Shown: in pieces, positions 17,929 to 26,707 of the stretch | How positions within the stretch are numbered: position 1 is the first letter of the stretch | Layout of the letters: the number at the start of each line of letters is the position of its first letter | Assembly: GCF_027158485.1 (NCBI RefSeq) | Contig: NZ_JAMKYJ010000002.1 | From: Oxalobacter formigenes | Lineage (GTDB): Bacteria; Pseudomonadota; Gammaproteobacteria; Burkholderiales; Burkholderiaceae_D | Strand: one strand, 5' to 3' | DNA: 64,000 bases | Position numbers and translations under genes: made by a program | Notes under the pieces: model-generated | The model's database searches: none | Told to the model about the DNA's origin: nothing | What the model saw: only the letters and a program-made list of their open reading frames with translations

Positions 17929-20385
17929 ATGAGTATGGAAAAGCCTTTGCATGAAGGATATCTGGCCAGCGATGTGGAAGCGTTGAAGCGTTCCATCTCG
18001 AACAATTTGCGTTACCGGTCGGGCAAGATTCCCCTGACGGCGACGCGCGGCGACTGGTTGCTGGCGGCTGAACTGGCCGTGCGTAACAGGCTGGTGGAAC
18101 GCTGGATGAAATCGAATACAGCTTACTATACGCAAAACAGCAAGGTCGTCTATTATCTTTCGATGGAGTTTCTGATCGGGCGTACTTTCCAGAATGCACT
18201 GGAATGTCTTGATATACGGGAAGACATGGAAGAAGCCTTGCGGGATCTGGCTGTCGATATGGAAGAGATCACCAGTTACGAGCCTGACGCCGCGTTAGGT
18301 AACGGTGGTCTCGGACGTCTGGCGGCCTGTTTTCTGGATGCGATGGCGACTTTGAATATTGCCAATATCGGTTACGGTATCCGTTACGACTATGGTATGT
18401 TCAAACAGGAAATTATTGACGGGTATCAGGTGGAAACGCCGGATTACTGGCTCTTGACCAGAGGCAATCCGTGGGAATTCCCGCGTCCGGAATTACAGTT
18501 CAATGTACGGTATGGCGGTCATGTCGAACAACAGAATGGCCGGGCACGCTGGGTGGATTCCCATCGCGTTCTGGCGATGGCGTACGATACCATTATCCCG
18601 GGGTATGACACTGAATGTGCAACGACTCTGCGCCTGTGGTCGGCCAAGGCGACGTCGGAAATCAATCTGTCCGCTTTCAACAAGGGCAATTATGCCGGAG
18701 CTGTTGAAGCGAAAAACATGTCTGAGAACGTGACCCGTGTGCTCTATCCGGATGACTCGACGGCCTCGGGCAGGGAATTGCGCCTGATGCAGGAATATTT
18801 CTTTGTGTCGGCGAGTTTGCAGGATCTCATCCGCCGTCACCAGCTCAATCATGCGAGCTTTGACAATCTGGCTGAAACAATCTCTATCCATCTGAACGAT
18901 ACACATCCGGTTCTGGCCGTTCCCGAACTGATCCGCATTCTTGTCGATGAACAGGGCGTTTCGTTCAAACAGGCATGGTCGCTTGCACAGCAGATTTTTT
19001 CCTATACCAACCATACCCTGATGAGCGAAGCGCTCGAAACATGGACGGTTGAAATGCTGGGCCGTATCCTGCCCCGCCATCTGATGATCATTTTCGATAT
19101 CAACAACGAATTTCTGTCGATGGTCGCGCAAAAATTTGAAAACGACAATGATCTCTTGCGCAGGGTTTCGCTGGTCGATGAAGCGGGTGAACGTCGTGTC
19201 CGGATGGCTTATCTGGCTGTCGTCGCCAGCCACAAGGTCAATGGTGTGTCCGAATTGCATTCGGAACTGATGAAAGAATCTATTTTTGCCGATTTTGCAC
19301 GGATCTTTCCGGAACGGTTCACGAATGTCACGAACGGCATTACGCCACGCCGCTGGCTGTCGCAGGCCAATCCGTTCCTGTCTGAACTGATCGACGACCG
19401 GATCGGAAAAAACTGGCGCCGGCACTTTGAAGAAATCGGTCGTCTGAAACCTTATGCAAACGATCCCGCATTCCTGGGAAGTTTCAAGGCGGTCAAACGC
19501 CAGAACAAGCAACGGCTGGCACGCTGGGTCAGAAATGTATTGAACGTGAACCTGAATCCGGATTCACTTTTCGATGTCCAGATCAAACGTATCCATGAAT
19601 ACAAGCGCCAGTTGTTGAACGTCTTGCATGTCATTACACGCTATAACCAGATCAAGGCCAATCCCGACGTCAACTGGGTTCCCCGTTCGATCATTTTTGC
19701 CGGGAAGGCCGCTTCGGCTTACCAGATGGCAAAGGACATCATCAAGCTGATCAACGATGTTGCCGTCAAGGTCAACAATGACAGGGATATCGGTGACAAG
19801 CTGAAAGTCGTGTTCATCCCGAATTACGGGGTGAGTCTGGCTGAAATGATCATCCCTGCAGCCGACCTGTCCGAGCAGATTTCGATGGCCGGTACAGAAG
19901 CGTCGGGTACGGGCAACATGAAACTGGCAGCGAATGGTGCATTGACGATCGGTACGCTGGATGGGGCCAATATCGAAATCATGGAACGTGTCGGGTCGGA
20001 CAATATATTCATTTTCGGTAATACAGCCGAGCAGGTCGAGCAGATAAAGGCCAATAATTACCAGCCACGGGAGTATTACGAACGGATACCTGAATTGAAA
20101 CAGGCTCTGGATCAGATCCGTGACGGTTTCTTTTCGCCGGATGAACCGGGACGGTTCAGGGCCATTTACGATTCACTGATCAATTACGGGGATCGATATC
20201 TCGTGCTGGCCGACTATGAAAGTTATATGGCAACGCAAAGACAGGTAGACACCCTCTACCGCCAGACGATCCGATGGGATACGAAAGCGATCGCCAATGT
20301 GGCCGGTGTGGGATACTTCTCGGCGGATCGCGCCATTTCGGAATATGCCCGCAACATCTGGAATGTGGAACCGATTGAGCTTTAA
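17929..20385 (+). CDS. glgP: Glycogen/alpha-glucan phosphorylase
   Basis: An 818-residue GT35 phosphorylase that releases glucose-1-phosphate from glycogen chain ends using phosphate. The pyridoxal-phosphate Lys is Lys665 in SGTGNMKLAANG. Conserved catalytic segments YEPDAALGNGGLGRLAACF and HLNDTHP are intact. I chose the ATG at 17929, preceded by TTTGGAG; the frame extends up to 17863 but those 22 residues are unlike the family. MalP (maltodextrin phosphorylase) is the main alternative; genome context favours glycogen. Last gene of the cluster. Confidence 0.95.
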   Translation: MSMEKPLHEGYLASDVEALKRSISNNLRYRSGKIPLTATRGDWLLAAELAVRNRLVERWMKSNTAYYTQNSKVVYYLSMEFLIGRTFQNALECLDIREDMEEALRDLAVDMEEITSYEPDAALGNGGLGRLAACFLDAMATLNIANIGYGIRYDYGMFKQEIIDGYQVETPDYWLLTRGNPWEFPRPELQFNVRYGGHVEQQNGRARWVDSHRVLAMAYDTIIPGYDTECATTLRLWSAKATSEINLSAFNKGNYAGAVEAKNMSENVTRVLYPDDSTASGRELRLMQEYFFVSASLQDLIRRHQLNHASFDNLAETISIHLNDTHPVLAVPELIRILVDEQGVSFKQAWSLAQQIFSYTNHTLMSEALETWTVEMLGRILPRHLMIIFDINNEFLSMVAQKFENDNDLLRRVSLVDEAGERRVRMAYLAVVASHKVNGVSELHSELMKESIFADFARIFPERFTNVTNGITPRRWLSQANPFLSELIDDRIGKNWRRHFEEIGRLKPYANDPAFLGSFKAVKRQNKQRLARWVRNVLNVNLNPDSLFDVQIKRIHEYKRQLLNVLHVITRYNQIKANPDVNWVPRSIIFAGKAASAYQMAKDIIKLINDVAVKVNNDRDIGDKLKVVFIPNYGVSLAEMIIPAADLSEQISMAGTEASGTGNMKLAANGALTIGTLDGANIEIMERVGSDNIFIFGNTAEQVEQIKANNYQPREYYERIPELKQALDQIRDGFFSPDEPGRFRAIYDSLINYGDRYLVLADYESYMATQRQVDTLYRQTIRWDTKAIANVAGVGYFSADRAISEYARNIWNVEPIEL

Positions 20386-20549
20386 AATTTTGGCAAAGGG
20401 AAATATTTGATACTTTTGATCCATTTCAAATGTCGGGAATGAATCCGAAGTTAGTATGTTGATCAGGGGAAATCATCGAAGGTTTTCAGAACCGGCTGAT
20501 TTTGATGCATAACTCTGGATCACTTATTTTTACATGATGGGACAAGGAA

Positions 20550-20723
20550 ATGGACAAGCCAAAAGATTTATATGAAAAAGCCAGTCAGGAATTGAATGAA
20601 TTCCGTGAACGGCGTGTTGCTGAAAGACGCTCGAAACCTCGCGGAACACCGGATCGTCGTCAGGATCTGAATGATGAGCTTCAGGAAAACACCAAACATT
20701 CTCCACGAAAAGATTTGCATTGA
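20550..20723 (+). CDS. Small hypothetical protein (57 aa)
   Basis: An ATG with an AAGGA ribosome site opens a 57-codon frame ending in TGA at 20721-20723. The product begins MDKPKDLYEKASQ and is extremely charged: Arg, Lys, Glu and Asp dominate, with no hydrophobic segment, cysteine or signal peptide. The Arg-rich middle (RERRVAERRS) suggests a nucleic-acid- or ribosome-associated, or disordered, protein, which is inference only. It is followed 20 bases later by a strong terminator, supporting a real monocistronic gene. Not recognised as any named family. Confidence 0.6.
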   Translation: MDKPKDLYEKASQELNEFRERRVAERRSKPRGTPDRRQDLNDELQENTKHSPRKDLH

Positions 20724-20743
20724 AAATAATATGCTGACGAAAG

Positions 20744-20771
20744 AGCGCCGGTCATTCCGGCGCTTTTTTTT
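20744..20771 (+). terminator. Intrinsic terminator after the 57-aa ORF
   Basis: GC-rich 8-bp stem (20744-20751 with 20757-20764), 5-nt loop and a run of T. Textbook rho-independent terminator for the small upstream ORF. Confidence 0.88.
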
Positions 20772-20841
20772 ACATGAATGTCTGGTAAAGATTTTCAGTT
20801 CGAATGATGCAATTATGAATGGCAAAAAGTGTCTTTTAGTA

Positions 20842-20874
20842 TTAATCTGACCGGGTTGAATCCGGTCAGATTAA
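20842..20874. repeat. Perfect 13-bp inverted repeat before the methyltransferase gene
   Basis: TTAATCTGACCGG at 20842-20854 and its exact complement at 20862-20874 flank a 7-nt spacer, 27 bases upstream of the methyltransferase ATG. No T run follows. In RNA it would sequester little of the ribosome site, so a protein-binding palindrome or a 5' leader hairpin is more likely than a terminator. Confidence 0.5.
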
Positions 20875-20901
20875 TTTGTTGTTTATCGCTGAGATAAAAA
20901 T

Positions 20902-21528
20902 ATGGACAAGCCAGAGAGCAAACCTGCGAAAGTCTGGAATGATATTTTCGACAAGCCAGACTATATCTTCGGTACCGAACCGAACGATTATCTTGTTGAA
21001 AAAAAAGAGTACTTTCGTCCGGGGCGAAAAGTATTGATGGTTGCGGATGGCGAGGGCAGGAACAGTGTCTGGGCAGCGGCACTCGGTGCCGATGTCGACG
21101 CTTTCGACCTTTCGGAAAAAGCGGTTGAAAAGGCGGAAAAACTGGCTGCGGAAAAAGGCGTTTCGGTCAATTATTTCATCAGTGGTGTGGATGAGTGGGA
21201 TTGGGAGGAAGCGAAATACGATGTTGTTGTCGTGATCTTCGTTCAGTTTGCAACACCGAACATGCGGACACGCCTGTTCGCCAATTGCATCAAAACCCTC
21301 AAAAAAGGCGGTCTGCTGATTTTGCAGGGCTATACCCCGAAACAGCTGGAATACAAGACAGGAGGCCCTTCGATACTCGGGCATCTTTACACTGAGGAAA
21401 TGCTTCGCGATTACTTTGCTTCTCTCGATATTCTTGAACTGAAAACGTATGATGCCTTTATCAGTGAGGGGCCAAGGCATACGGGAATGTCGGGACTGAT
21501 CGGCATGGTTGCCGGAAAAAACGGATAA
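20902..21528 (+). CDS. Class I SAM-dependent methyltransferase
   Basis: A 208-residue Rossmann-fold methyltransferase. Motif I is degenerate but recognisable (VLMVADGEGRNSVWAA), the acidic end of strand beta-2 is VDAFDLSEKAV, and the post-I and strand-4 region is YDVVVVIFVQF, then LKKGGLLILQGYTP. It resembles the TehB/thiopurine methyltransferase-like group of small-molecule methylases, which act on tellurite, thiols or other toxic small molecules. No partner gene identifies the substrate. The only upstream signals are the palindrome and a weak ribosome site. Confidence 0.8.
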   Translation: MDKPESKPAKVWNDIFDKPDYIFGTEPNDYLVEKKEYFRPGRKVLMVADGEGRNSVWAAALGADVDAFDLSEKAVEKAEKLAAEKGVSVNYFISGVDEWDWEEAKYDVVVVIFVQFATPNMRTRLFANCIKTLKKGGLLILQGYTPKQLEYKTGGPSILGHLYTEEMLRDYFASLDILELKTYDAFISEGPRHTGMSGLIGMVAGKNG

Positions 21529-21598
21529 ATAAGAGTCGTTACGAATAAATTAATTGATATACTAGACGTTTCTTCAATTGGATACGGGTTGTGTACTT

Positions 21599-22090
21599 AT
21601 GGCAATAGTGAAGTGTAAAATTTGCGGTGAAGAGATAGAGGAAACCATTCCAAAATGTCCGCGTTGCGATTCTCTGGGGCCCAAAAGAGGGAAGAAAATC
21701 AAGCTGATATTGCTGGGGGTCATGATACTGATCGTGATCGGTTTTGCAGCAGGCTACTATGCCCAGAAAGATGAAGTGGAAAAACCTTATGAAGAGGTTT
21801 TGAAAGAAAAACTCGATGAAAAGCTTCAGCGAAGAGCTACTGCGGCGGCATTGCTTTTGAGAACACGAATTGAAAATCCTGATTCGATGAAACTGGAATC
21901 GGTACAATCCAACGAAGACGGTTCTGTCTTGTGTTTCCAGTATAGCGAGAAGGACAAACTGGGGAAACTGAAAAAATCGAAAGCCTCATTTGTTGACGGG
22001 GAACTGGATAAGTCCGATGCAGGATGGAAACTGTTCTGCAGTGGAAAAAACATGCGTTCCGTCAAGCTTGAAGGCTCCGGACTGAATTGA
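21599..22090 (+). CDS. Zinc-ribbon membrane protein, hypothetical
   Basis: A 163-residue protein with three visible parts: an N-terminal zinc ribbon (CKIC at residues 6-9 and CPRC at 20-23), one transmembrane helix at about 35-54 preceded by a Lys-rich stop, and a C-terminal soluble domain of about 100 residues, probably periplasmic, containing LLLRTRIENPDSMKLESV. The ribbon would be cytoplasmic if the helix follows the positive-inside rule. I do not recognise a named family. The ATG at 21599 puts the ribbon at the start; an alternative upstream codon at 21578 adds seven residues. A strong terminator follows. Confidence 0.7.
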   Translation: MAIVKCKICGEEIEETIPKCPRCDSLGPKRGKKIKLILLGVMILIVIGFAAGYYAQKDEVEKPYEEVLKEKLDEKLQRRATAAALLLRTRIENPDSMKLESVQSNEDGSVLCFQYSEKDKLGKLKKSKASFVDGELDKSDAGWKLFCSGKNMRSVKLEGSGLN

Positions 22091-22104
22091 TTCCCGTTTC
22101 CAAG

Positions 22105-22144
22105 AACGCACCTGAATTGAACCCGTTTCAGTCAGGTGCGTTTT
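22105..22144 (+). terminator. Intrinsic terminator after the zinc-ribbon gene
   Basis: An 11-bp perfect stem (22105-22115 with 22132-22142) encloses a loop that can itself form a short TGAA/TTCA stem; T residues follow. Confidence 0.75.
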
Positions 22145-22262
22145 GTTTATTACAGAAAAAAACGGTGCGAATGATCGCCTGATCACGTATCCAGTCCTGA
22201 CGCAAACAGAACGCTCTCTTGCAGGAACGCAGGCACACAGCTAGATATTTCCATATTTCCCG

Positions 22263-22760
22263 TCAATGTTTTGCGGACATTTGCTTCATGCTTTCTTCCA
22301 GCATGGCATTCATCCTGCTCAGGATGGATACCATCTTCTGCTGCATCACACTGGACGTCTTTTCGAGGATGACGGGTGTTTTTTTGACAAACATTTTTCC
22401 GGTCGGCGATTCGTAAAAGGCTATCAGGTCATTCAGTTCCTTTTCAGTGAAAGTCTCGCGATAGATGCGGATATAAGAAGGCATCATTTTTTCCCATGAT
22501 AGTTCATCCCTGATTATTTTTTTGTATTTCATTAAAAATGAATCGACAAACGCTGTTTGTTCCGGAGTCGTTTTTTCACGCATCAGCATAGGTTTTAACG
22601 TCGAATCGACAATTTCGTCCGAATCTGCAATAACGGAGTCATGCAATTTTTTTGCATCGGTCAGGCTCAGCAGTTTTTCGATGGAAGCATCCTGAACGGG
22701 AGCTGCGTAAACCGGTGATGCCAACATGGCGAGCAAGAAAATGAAAAACAGACGTCTCAT
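22263..22760 (-). CDS. DUF2059-domain secreted protein
   Basis: A 165-residue exported protein. A signal peptide occupies residues 1-19 with cleavage after VYA. The mature part is helical, with the DUF2059 pattern around LTEKELNDLIAFYESPTGKMFVKKTP, here as FTEKELNDLIAFYESPTGKM. The family is widespread in Proteobacteria with no assigned function. It is divergent from the secreted amidase gene, sharing a 218-base gap that must carry both promoters. Confidence 0.85.
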   Translation of the reverse strand: MRRLFFIFLLAMLASPVYAAPVQDASIEKLLSLTDAKKLHDSVIADSDEIVDSTLKPMLMREKTTPEQTAFVDSFLMKYKKIIRDELSWEKMMPSYIRIYRETFTEKELNDLIAFYESPTGKMFVKKTPVILEKTSSVMQQKMVSILSRMNAMLEESMKQMSAKH

Positions 22761-22978
22761 GATAATGTCCTTGTAAGGGAGTTCGTTTCATGCGTAAAAC
22801 GGAACAGGATGAAATACGCGCATATGCATACGAATGCATTTCTCAAGGATATCAGATGCAGAAGGGAAATAAAAAGATGAGAGATTGATCAATGTAAAAA
22901 GTGAAATTTTTTTTGCGTTCATTATCAATAATGATGAAGAATGGATAAGTTTGAAACGGGCTTTTCAAAGGGAAAACC

Positions 22979-24076
22979 ATGATTTGCAAAAAAAAGATTT
23001 CTGCTCTGGCACTCGGCTTGATGACCATGTTCGGTATTTCGTTGAGCAGTCAGCCGGTACTTGCCTGTACCCGCATTTTATATGTCGGGGAACAAAATAT
23101 GGTCGCGACAGGCCGTAACATGGACTGGAAGGAGGATATGAAATCCGATCTCTGGATTTTCCCGCGGGGAATGGTGCGTAATGGTCTGGCAGGTTCGGCT
23201 TCACTGAACTGGGAATCCAGATATGGCAGTGTAATCACTTCCGGGTATGGTGCGGGAAGTACCGATGGCATGAATGAAAAAGGGCTCGTCGCCAATTTGC
23301 TTTTTCTGGTTGAAACCGATTATGGCAAACCATCCAAAAACGAAAAGGTTCTCGCCCTGAGTCTTTGGCTGCAGTATTTTCTCGATAATTACGCTACTGT
23401 CTCTGAAGCAGTTGCGGCCCAGCAAAAGAACCCGTTGCATCTGGTTTACTCCAAAATCATCCCGAATGGTTCAGAACCGCGTCTGCACTTGTCCGTTTCC
23501 GATTCGACAGGAGATTCTGCCATTTTCGAATACGTTGACGGCAAGCTGAATATTTATCATGGTCGGGAATATAAAGTCCTCACCAATTCTCCGGTTTATA
23601 ACCAGCAACTGGCCATTAATAATTACTGGAAAGAAATCGGCGGTTTCGTTTTCCTTCCCGGAACGAACAAATCGTCCGACCGGTTTGCCCGGGCTTCTTT
23701 CTATCTCGATGCCATTCCAAAAAAAGAAGACCCGAACTACATCAGCGGTGTACCGGGCAGGTCCTATGATTATCAGGCGGTCGCACAAGTCATGAGCATT
23801 TCACGTGCAGTCAGTGTCCCGCTGGGCATTTCAATACCGGACAAGCCCAATTTGTCTTCCACGATCTGGAGAACCATATCGGACCAGAAAAACCGGATTT
23901 ACTATTTTGATTCCGCGACAAGACCGAATGTGATCTGGGTTGCGTTCGATAAAGTGGATTTCAGGAAAGGGGCGCCAGTGAAAAAACTGGATCTTCAAAA
24001 CAATCAGATTTATTCCGGGGAAGTGTCCTCTTATTTCAATGAATCGAAACCCTTGATGTTTATGGATGCGCTCTAG
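22979..24076 (+). CDS. Secreted linear amide C-N hydrolase (choloylglycine hydrolase / penicillin acylase family)
   Basis: A 365-residue Ntn-hydrolase of the family that includes bile salt hydrolase, penicillin V acylase and N-acyl homoserine lactone acylases. A signal peptide covers residues 1-29 and ends VLA, directly before Cys30, the predicted N-terminal nucleophile. Further family residues are Arg46 and Asp49 in GRNMDW, and the Asn in DGMNEKGL. Removal of the signal peptide would itself expose the catalytic Cys, as in other Gram-negative periplasmic members. The same site resembles a weak lipobox. Likely a periplasmic amide hydrolase; substrate open (bile salts, acyl homoserine lactones, penicillins). 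Confidence 0.87.
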   Translation: MICKKKISALALGLMTMFGISLSSQPVLACTRILYVGEQNMVATGRNMDWKEDMKSDLWIFPRGMVRNGLAGSASLNWESRYGSVITSGYGAGSTDGMNEKGLVANLLFLVETDYGKPSKNEKVLALSLWLQYFLDNYATVSEAVAAQQKNPLHLVYSKIIPNGSEPRLHLSVSDSTGDSAIFEYVDGKLNIYHGREYKVLTNSPVYNQQLAINNYWKEIGGFVFLPGTNKSSDRFARASFYLDAIPKKEDPNYISGVPGRSYDYQAVAQVMSISRAVSVPLGISIPDKPNLSSTIWRTISDQKNRIYYFDSATRPNVIWVAFDKVDFRKGAPVKKLDLQNNQIYSGEVSSYFNESKPLMFMDAL

Positions 24077-24110
24077 AAAAAAGCCTGTTTCAAACCTATT
24101 GAAACAGGCT
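24077..24110 (-). terminator. Intrinsic terminator for the OmpV/MipA-like gene
   Basis: A perfect 12-bp stem (24082-24093 with 24099-24110) around a 5-nt loop; read on the minus strand it ends in a T run. It begins right after the amidase stop, so both convergent genes share it. Confidence 0.8.
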
Positions 24111-24134
24111 GTATTATCCCGGAAAAATGTTTTC

Positions 24135-24893
24135 CTAGAATGAATAAGTGATTCCACTTTCGATTACAAGATTGCCAGAACGGGAGACCATAGGGCTATC
24201 CTTGATTTCGGATGGCATTCTTTCGTAGCGCCCGGTCAGGAAAATCCCCCAGTTTTTCGTGATGGAATACATGGCCGAAGCGTCTATGTATGGGGAAACG
24301 GTGCTGCCGGGATTGTAAGACGACAATCCTGTGAATTGCGATTCTTCATTGCTGATACCGAAATAATATTTATTGTAATTCGAACTTTGCCACTGCAAGC
24401 CGCCGCGGATGGCCATACCGAATCGTCCGATCTGGAAAGGGGCTTCATAGCTGGCGTCTGCCGTGAAACCGTTATGCCGGTCGAGAACGTCGGCCGCGAC
24501 TGAGGCAAAGAAATTGCCGACATTCGTTTTGTACTGGTAATTCAGGCTTGCCATCGCCGTTATTTTGCGCGTGCGCAATTTTCTCATGACACCGCTTGCA
24601 TGATCGTTATTGAATTCCAGGTCGGTAATGCCGATGCCGACATCGACTTCATGAGTGTTGTTTTTGACGAGATAAATTCCTGCAACGTCATCGTCAATGT
24701 AAAAGCGGTCGCTGTCATACATGATGACCGGCATGAATTCACCATGATTATTGTAATTCTTGTATGGTGTATTCGCGTAGTGAGTGCCTGCGCCTATGGT
24801 GAGTGTATCGGCCAGAACGGGAAAACTTGATGTCGCTAAAAACAGGCAAGCCGATGCCGTTACACCCAGCCTGCCAATCCGGTATTTTTTCAT
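24135..24893 (-). CDS. MipA/OmpV-family outer membrane protein
   Basis: A 252-residue predicted beta-barrel. A signal peptide ends near PVLA (residues 25-28). The mature protein has alternating aromatic strands (for example GVGI-type TDLEFNN and FGMAIRGGLQWQSS) and ends GITYSF, the terminal Phe used for outer-membrane assembly. Pattern and length match MipA/OmpV proteins, some of which scaffold murein enzymes (MipA) and others respond to osmolarity or antibiotics. The gene stands alone, facing the secreted amidase across a shared terminator. Confidence 0.82.
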   Translation of the reverse strand: MKKYRIGRLGVTASACLFLATSSFPVLADTLTIGAGTHYANTPYKNYNNHGEFMPVIMYDSDRFYIDDDVAGIYLVKNNTHEVDVGIGITDLEFNNDHASGVMRKLRTRKITAMASLNYQYKTNVGNFFASVAADVLDRHNGFTADASYEAPFQIGRFGMAIRGGLQWQSSNYNKYYFGISNEESQFTGLSSYNPGSTVSPYIDASAMYSITKNWGIFLTGRYERMPSEIKDSPMVSRSGNLVIESGITYSF

Positions 24894-25234
24894 GAAAGTT
24901 TATTTTGAATAATCAATTTGAATGATTGTATGGAAACAGTTGGCAAAGTGTAACAAATTGTAAGGAAATTTGGATGCTAAAGATGTGTATTGATTTCAGC
25001 AAACATTACAGGAAAAATCCTTAAAATATTCGTGATATCATTTCGTCCCGATGTAGTTGCATTGTAACTTTACCTCAGAGTCATTGCCGAGTTTTTTCAT
25101 AGATCAACCCAGCTTGACGATTCATTCAAAAAGGTGGGTACAATCGGTCGCTCAAACACGTTTTACCAAAAGGCTGCCTTCACACAGGGACGCTCTTTTA
25201 TAATCGAAATTCGGTCTCTTTTAAAGGAATGAAA
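24894..25234. promoter_or_regulatory. AT-rich divergent promoter region
   Basis: A 341-base gap between two divergent genes. On the + strand, TTGACG (25114-25119) and TACAAT (25139-25144) could form a sigma-70 promoter for the aminotransferase, though the 19-base spacer is long. An AAAGGA ribosome site lies at 25223-25228. The remainder is AT-rich with no ORF. Confidence 0.35.
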
Positions 25235-26641
25235 ATGACCAAGAATGAGTTGCATGCCGGGCAGCAAGTGCCTGATGACGCTCAGTTGCTGGCGGACGAA
25301 GCGAAATACTGTTCGTTTGGCGATACTGTCCATTATGTCGAACATCCCAATATTTTCGCGCATTGCGAAGGGAGTTACATGTATGACACGGCCGGAAAAT
25401 CTTACCTGGATCTCCAGATGTGGTATTCGGCGGTCAATTTCGGTTATGGCAACGAACGCCTGAATAACGTCCTGAAAAGACAGATCGACATCCTGCCACA
25501 AACCGCCAGCCAGTATTTGCATCCGACAAAAATCCAGCTGGCGAAAGTGATTGCCGAAGACATGAAGTCGAAATTCGGTCTGGATGGGCGTGTCCATTTC
25601 AACGTCGGTGGATCACAGAGTATTGAAGACTCCTTGAAACTCGTCCGTAATGCCACTCACGGAAAAAGCCTGATGTTCGCTTTCGAGGGGGGCTATCATG
25701 GTCGTACGCTGGGCGCGTCTTCCATTACTTCCAGCTATCGTTATCGTCGCCGTTACGGTCATTTCGGCGATCGCGCGCAATTCATTCCTTTCCCGTATCC
25801 TTTCCGTCGTCCGAAAGGCATGACGGCCGAAGAATATGGTGAGCACTGTGTCAATGAATTCGCACGTTTGTTCGAAACCGAATACAACGGGGTGTGGGAT
25901 CCTAAAGTCGGCGAGTCCGAATATGCCGCTTTCTATATCGAACCGATTCAGGGTACAGGCGGTTACGTCGTACCACCGATGAATTTCTTCAAGGGAATCA
26001 AAAAGGTACTCGACCAGTACGGTATCTTGCTGGTTGTCGATGAAGTCCAGATGGGTTTTTACCGTACCGGTAAATTATGGTCGATCGAGCATTTCGGCGT
26101 CACCCCGGATATTCTGGTATTTGCCAAATCCCTGACGAACGGCCTGAATCCGCTGGGTGGTTTGTGGGCACGTGAAGAGCTGATCAATCCAACCATCTTC
26201 CCGCCGGGATCAACCCATTCCACCTTTGCGTCCAACCCGCTGGGTACAGCATTGGGTCTGGAAGTCATGCAGATGCTGAAGGAAACGGATTACGAAACGA
26301 TGGTCATGGCAAAAGGGGCCCATTTCCTCGAAGGCCTGAAAGACTTGCAGAAACGTCACAAGGAAATCGGTGATGTTGATGGTCTGGGTTTGGCACTTCG
26401 TGCCGAAATCTGTACCGATGACGGTTTTACGCCGAACAAGGCTTTGCTCGACAAGATGGTTGAAATCGGCCTGTCTGGCGATCTGGACTGGAAGGGCAAG
26501 AAAATGGGCCTGATTCTGGATGTGGGCGGATATTACAAGAACGTCATTACACTGGCGCCGTCTTTGCATATCACCACTGAAGAAATCGATCAGGGTCTGG
26601 CATTGCTGGATCAACTGATCACAAGAGCCAAAAACGCTTAA
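25235..26641 (+). CDS. Class III PLP-dependent aminotransferase
   Basis: A 468-residue fold-type I aminotransferase of the ornithine/4-aminobutyrate/diaminobutyrate group. The internal aldimine Lys is Lys298 in FAKSLTNG. VVDEVQMGFYRTG contains the cofactor-contacting Asp, and GSTHSTFASNPLG the phosphate-contacting segment. The N-terminal region has HCEGSYMYDTAGKSYLDLQMWYSAVNFGYG. Two ATGs, six bases apart, are possible; the second (25235) is correctly spaced from AAAGGA. A strong terminator follows, so it is probably not co-transcribed with the next gene. Amino donor and acceptor unknown. Confidence 0.88.
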   Translation: MTKNELHAGQQVPDDAQLLADEAKYCSFGDTVHYVEHPNIFAHCEGSYMYDTAGKSYLDLQMWYSAVNFGYGNERLNNVLKRQIDILPQTASQYLHPTKIQLAKVIAEDMKSKFGLDGRVHFNVGGSQSIEDSLKLVRNATHGKSLMFAFEGGYHGRTLGASSITSSYRYRRRYGHFGDRAQFIPFPYPFRRPKGMTAEEYGEHCVNEFARLFETEYNGVWDPKVGESEYAAFYIEPIQGTGGYVVPPMNFFKGIKKVLDQYGILLVVDEVQMGFYRTGKLWSIEHFGVTPDILVFAKSLTNGLNPLGGLWAREELINPTIFPPGSTHSTFASNPLGTALGLEVMQMLKETDYETMVMAKGAHFLEGLKDLQKRHKEIGDVDGLGLALRAEICTDDGFTPNKALLDKMVEIGLSGDLDWKGKKMGLILDVGGYYKNVITLAPSLHITTEEIDQGLALLDQLITRAKNA

Positions 26642-26648
26642 CTGTACG

Positions 26649-26692
26649 AATTCCCCTTTCCGGATTTTACCGGGAAGGGGAATTGCATTTTT
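26649..26692 (+). terminator. Intrinsic terminator after the class III aminotransferase
   Basis: A 15-bp stem with one wobble pair (26649-26663 with 26670-26684), 6-nt loop, then a T-rich tail. It separates the aminotransferase from the acyltransferase transcript. Confidence 0.8.
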
Positions 26693-26707
26693 CAACGGGG
26701 ATACGCA

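Noticed and set aside
25235..26641. Including the class III aminotransferase in the unknown cluster's operon
   Set aside because: A 15-bp stem terminator at 26649-26692 separates it from the acyltransferase; it may still be functionally linked but is not shown to be co-transcribed.
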